NCBI GenBank assembly: GCA_044508495.1
Contig: JBIQHP010000007.1
Location: 1 to 38,530 of the forward strand
Reading direction: 5' to 3'
DNA: 38,530 nt
Source of the DNA: Terrimesophilobacter sp044508495
GTDB taxonomy: Bacteria > Actinomycetota > Actinomycetes > Actinomycetales > Microbacteriaceae
How positions within the stretch are numbered: the stretch's first letter is position 1; each line of letters opens with the position of its first letter. The notes below the pieces were generated by a model. It had not been told where the DNA came from. It was given only the letters and a program-made list of their open reading frames with translations, and ran no database searches. This document shows positions 37,665-38,530 of this stretch, piece after piece. The position numbers and the translations under genes are program-made.

Positions 37665-37810
37665 GTGAGTCGTCGTCGACGGAGATCCGGCATGCGAAGT
37701 CGGGACCGGTGTGGGACCGCTCACTCCGGTCTGCGGGGGCATCGTGGGGTGGAAGGAGTGCGGCTGCGGCGACCAGCGCCAGTCGGGCACGAGGCGTATC
37801 AGGAGACTCA

Positions 37811-38437
37811 ATGAGCACGCTCACCACGCGATTCCGGACCCTGACGGCGGTGACGACCGCTGCCGCGCTGCTGACGGTCGGCCTGGCGGGCTGTGTGACG
37901 GTCTCCGAGGCCCCGGTGGGTGATCCCTCTCGCCCCGCGGACCCGGATGCGGGTGGTCGCGCGGTGATCGATGGTCCCCGGCCGGGCTGGTATGGGGAGA
38001 GCTTCGACGCACGCGGATGCCCGATCCCGGACGCCGGTGCGCCGCTCGCCGTCTTCGATGAGGGGGAGAGCCTGCTCCGCGTCCCGCTTCCCGACGGCTG
38101 GTGCGTCTACAAGTCGGTGACGTACACGCAGTTCTACATCATCCCGTCGACGATCGATCCAGGTTTCGACGCGCAGGTCCGTGCGCTCCTCGATCCGGCG
38201 GGCTGGGCCTTCGATCCCGTGGACGACGGGTCGCCGGACTGGTCGTGGATCTCCTCATACCCGGAGGGCGCCCTCAGCCTCGGCTTCACGGACGGCGACA
38301 TCGACGGATCCATCTTCTTCACGACCTCGCTCACCGAAGACCAGGCGAGCGGCCGCCGCCTCTGGTATGACGCCCTCCTGAGGACCTTCGGCGATTTCGA
38401 GCTGGGCGGATACGTCGGGATCCTCGGCTTCTGGTGA
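37811..38437 (+). CDS. Putative lipoprotein
   Basis: The 208-residue protein starts at ATG 37811 with AGGAGA 4 nt upstream. A signal peptide (residues 1-27, TTRFRTLTAVTTAAALLTVG) ends in a lipobox LAGC with C28 as the lipidated residue, then a Pro/Asp-rich linker and a globular domain (PDGWCVYKSVTYTQFYIIPS, then DWSWISSYPEGALSLGFTDG). It should be anchored on the outer face of the membrane. The family is not recognised, and one Cys pair (GCPI and WCVY) may form a disulfide. Confidence 0.85.
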   Translation: MSTLTTRFRTLTAVTTAAALLTVGLAGCVTVSEAPVGDPSRPADPDAGGRAVIDGPRPGWYGESFDARGCPIPDAGAPLAVFDEGESLLRVPLPDGWCVYKSVTYTQFYIIPSTIDPGFDAQVRALLDPAGWAFDPVDDGSPDWSWISSYPEGALSLGFTDGDIDGSIFFTTSLTEDQASGRRLWYDALLRTFGDFELGGYVGILGFW

Positions 38438-38461
38438 CCTGCGGCTACCAGACGAGGGGGA

Positions 38462-38474
38462 GCGGGGTTCCCGC
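38462..38474 (-). terminator. Short hairpin after tRNA-Val
   Basis: On the minus strand GCGGG and CCCGC pair around a 3-nt loop, 2 nt beyond the tRNA 3' end, followed by TCCCCCTC rather than a U-tract. Confidence 0.35.
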
Positions 38475-38476
38475 GG

Positions 38477-38530
38477 TGGGCGATACCGGACTCGAACCGA
38501 TGACCTCTTCCGTGTGAAGGAAGCGCGCTA
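38477..38530 (-). tRNA. tRNA-Val(CAC), 3' portion (cut by window edge)
   Basis: Read leftward, the window holds the end of the D arm, the anticodon arm CTTCC-TTCACAC-GGAAG with anticodon CAC (Val, codon GUG), the variable loop, the T arm ATCGG-TTCGAGT-CCGGT and the acceptor strand ATCGCCC plus discriminator A. The CCA end is not encoded (CCG follows). The 5' acceptor and D-stem start lie outside the window. Confidence 0.93.

Noticed and set aside
38477..38530. Attachment site of an integrative element at tRNA-Val
   Set aside because: No integrase and no second copy of the tRNA 3' end is present in the window, which lies on the 3' side of the tRNA.

Overview
The window is high-GC chromosomal DNA from an actinobacterium, most likely a member of the Microbacteriaceae. 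The evidence is a set of actinobacteria-specific families (DUF3000, DUF3071/SepH, DUF3093, DUF3159, DUF3710, DUF4193, DUF7455, DUF222-HNH), a primary sigma factor with a long Lys/Ala-rich N-terminus, and a gene order recalling the sigA/dut/dxs neighbourhood of Mycobacterium and the hrdB/parE pairing of Streptomyces. The family-level placement is inference. The window is almost entirely housekeeping core: no IS, prophage or CRISPR array is visible, and no gene-free stretch exceeds 300 bases.

Left part (1-9.1 kb): lpdA (5' end only) and pepA read leftward; a PAC2 protein, sigA and a CofE-like ligase read rightward; an ATP-grasp ligase and a zinc-ribbon DUF7455 protein read leftward; parE reads rightward. 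Between parE and parC (9.07-10.95 kb) is the one accessory-looking patch: a tiny membrane protein, a truncated tyrosine-phosphatase remnant of lower GC, and a DUF222-HNH gene whose start is buried in a perfect inverted repeat.

Middle (10.9-23.3 kb): parC diverges from a phosphodiesterase/nucleotide-pyrophosphatase gene across only 12 bp. Then come sepH (cell division), DUF4193, DUF3093, the run dut-DUF3710-DUF3159, acnA behind a perfect 18-bp palindrome, and dxs (isoprenoid precursor synthesis).

Right part (23.2-38.5 kb): an XRE regulator divergent from an unknown gene; a beta-oxidation pair (thiolase plus hydratase/dehydrogenase); DUF3000-RNase D; an alpha/beta hydrolase; a coupled sseA-sufE-RibD_C sulfur/reductase operon; ZapE/AFG1 ATPase; NhaA; amtB preceded by GlnR-like boxes and followed by a divergent Amt-fold paralog that has lost both pore histidines; an SRPBCC protein; a lipoprotein; and the 3' part of a tRNA-Val(CAC).

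Two genome-style features recur. Many genes lack a Shine-Dalgarno sequence and instead carry TANNNT exactly 6-7 nt before the start codon, which predicts leaderless mRNAs. The hexamer GGATGC/GCATCC looks over-represented and is where otherwise avoided codons (GAT, GCA, CAT) are found. The best candidates for something new are the histidine-less Amt paralog next to amtB, the 9-bp-arm palindrome at the DUF222-HNH start, and the overlapping divergent leaderless promoters.
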